A DNA stretch of 64,000 bases from Bradyrhizobium sp. BTAi1. GTDB lineage: Bacteria; Pseudomonadota; Alphaproteobacteria; Rhizobiales; Xanthobacteraceae. The notes below the pieces were generated by a model. It worked only from the letters and a program-made list of their open reading frames with translations. It was not told the origin of the DNA and ran no database searches. Positions 63,688-64,000 of this stretch are shown piece by piece. Position 1 is the first letter of the stretch; each line of letters starts with the position of its first letter. The position numbers were made by a program, and so were the translations under genes. Where the stretch lies: assembly GCF_000015165.1 (NCBI RefSeq), contig NC_009485.1, positions 868,001-932,000 on the forward strand, given 5' to 3'.

Positions 63688-64000
63688 GTGACCGACCGGC
63701 TGAAACTGATCGCGCTCGATGCCGACGATCTCGCGGTGATCTCCGCGCATGTGCAGGACGCGCGGGTGCAGCCGGCCGACATCATCTGGCGCCAGGCCGA
63801 GAAGCGGCTGGTGATCGGCATGAACCGGCTCGACTGGGCCCAGGCGCTGCACGGCCAGAGCGAGCCGCGCCGCCTCCTGGCCGCGTTGCGCTTCGACCGC
63901 GTGCAGGCCTGCAAGTCGCGCCGGATCGACCTTGCCGCGCCCGAGACGGTGCTGGAGCTGATCGGCATCGAATTTCATATCGGTGCCGAGCCGCCGGCCG
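63688..64000 (+). CDS. DUF2948-family protein, N-terminal part (3' truncated by window edge)
   Basis: Runs from a GTG at 63688 off the end of the window (first ~104 residues). The start has AAGAGGA seven bases upstream; the ATG at 63680 stops after three codons. The opening TDRLKLIALDADDLAVISAHVQDARVQPADIIWRQAEKRLVIGMNRLDW and then RRLLAALRFDRVQACKSRRID match the DUF2948 family invariably found after murA in rhizobia, often before hisD. Function unknown. It probably shares the murA transcript. Confidence 0.88.
   Translation, partial: MTDRLKLIALDADDLAVISAHVQDARVQPADIIWRQAEKRLVIGMNRLDWAQALHGQSEPRRLLAALRFDRVQACKSRRIDLAAPETVLELIGIEFHIGAEPPA

Noticed and set aside
62338..63978. A 546-codon open frame on the minus strand
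   Set aside because: Antisense to murA and the DUF2948 gene, both certain.

Overview
The window reads as a chromosomal segment of a Bradyrhizobium-like alphaproteobacterium. The evidence is uniformly high G+C with strong third-position G/C bias, a split F0 operon in the order I-a-c-b'-b, a class I 5-aminolevulinate synthase (HemA, the Shemin pathway typical of this class), MurA followed by a DUF2948 gene, several chemoreceptors, and dispersed palindromic repeats that I recognise from Bradyrhizobium and Rhodopseudomonas intergenic DNA. The species assignment is inference. No phage, insertion sequence, plasmid function or CRISPR array is visible, so this looks like core and lineage-specific chromosome rather than a genomic island.

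Layout. 0-8.6 kb: the tail of an M16 peptidase, a GNAT acetyltransferase, an exported protein, the F0 ATP synthase operon on the minus strand, a DsbA-fold isomerase, a small exported coiled-coil protein, a YjbQ-type protein and an MHS-family transporter. 8.9-21.8 kb: a LuxR-type response regulator, a PadR-HAAS-GIN operon, a secreted hydrolase, a DUF3857/transglutaminase-like protein, a Crp/Fnr regulator with a DUF6894 partner, a transporter-fused hybrid histidine kinase, and hemA. 22-34 kb: a large metallophosphoesterase fusion of unknown role, a metallo-beta-lactamase-fold hydrolase, three chemoreceptors and an outer-membrane beta-barrel protein. 34-48.6 kb: a three-subunit molybdenum hydroxylase with a divergent TetR regulator, a hydrolase, an IclR-controlled Rieske oxygenase / glutamine-synthetase-like / SDR cluster, a LOV blue-light hybrid kinase and CorA. 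48.8-64 kb: a Tat-exported solute-binding protein, a possible PLP enzyme, a ribitol-dehydrogenase-like SDR, a fourth chemoreceptor, a CMD-family protein, a VOC protein, PoxB, tRNA-Thr, an unusual cyclic-nucleotide-domain/thioredoxin-reductase-like fusion, MurA and the start of a DUF2948 gene.

How the genes work together. Sensing dominates: four methyl-accepting proteins, a LOV kinase, and a transporter-fused kinase whose likely response regulator lies about 7 kb away beside a carboxylate-type transporter. This recalls the CrbS/CrbR (MctS/MctR) systems for acetate and monocarboxylate use. Several small catabolic units each carry their own regulator and a visible palindrome. The most novel-looking items are the 872-residue metallophosphoesterase / unknown / GAF-like fusion (22302-24920), the thioredoxin-reductase-like fusion lacking its redox cysteines (60520-62232), the tandem chemoreceptors of which only one has gained a PilZ domain, the Rieske/GS-like/degenerate-SDR cluster, and the lone PLP-like protein. 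I could not show any of these to be a known defence or secretion system.
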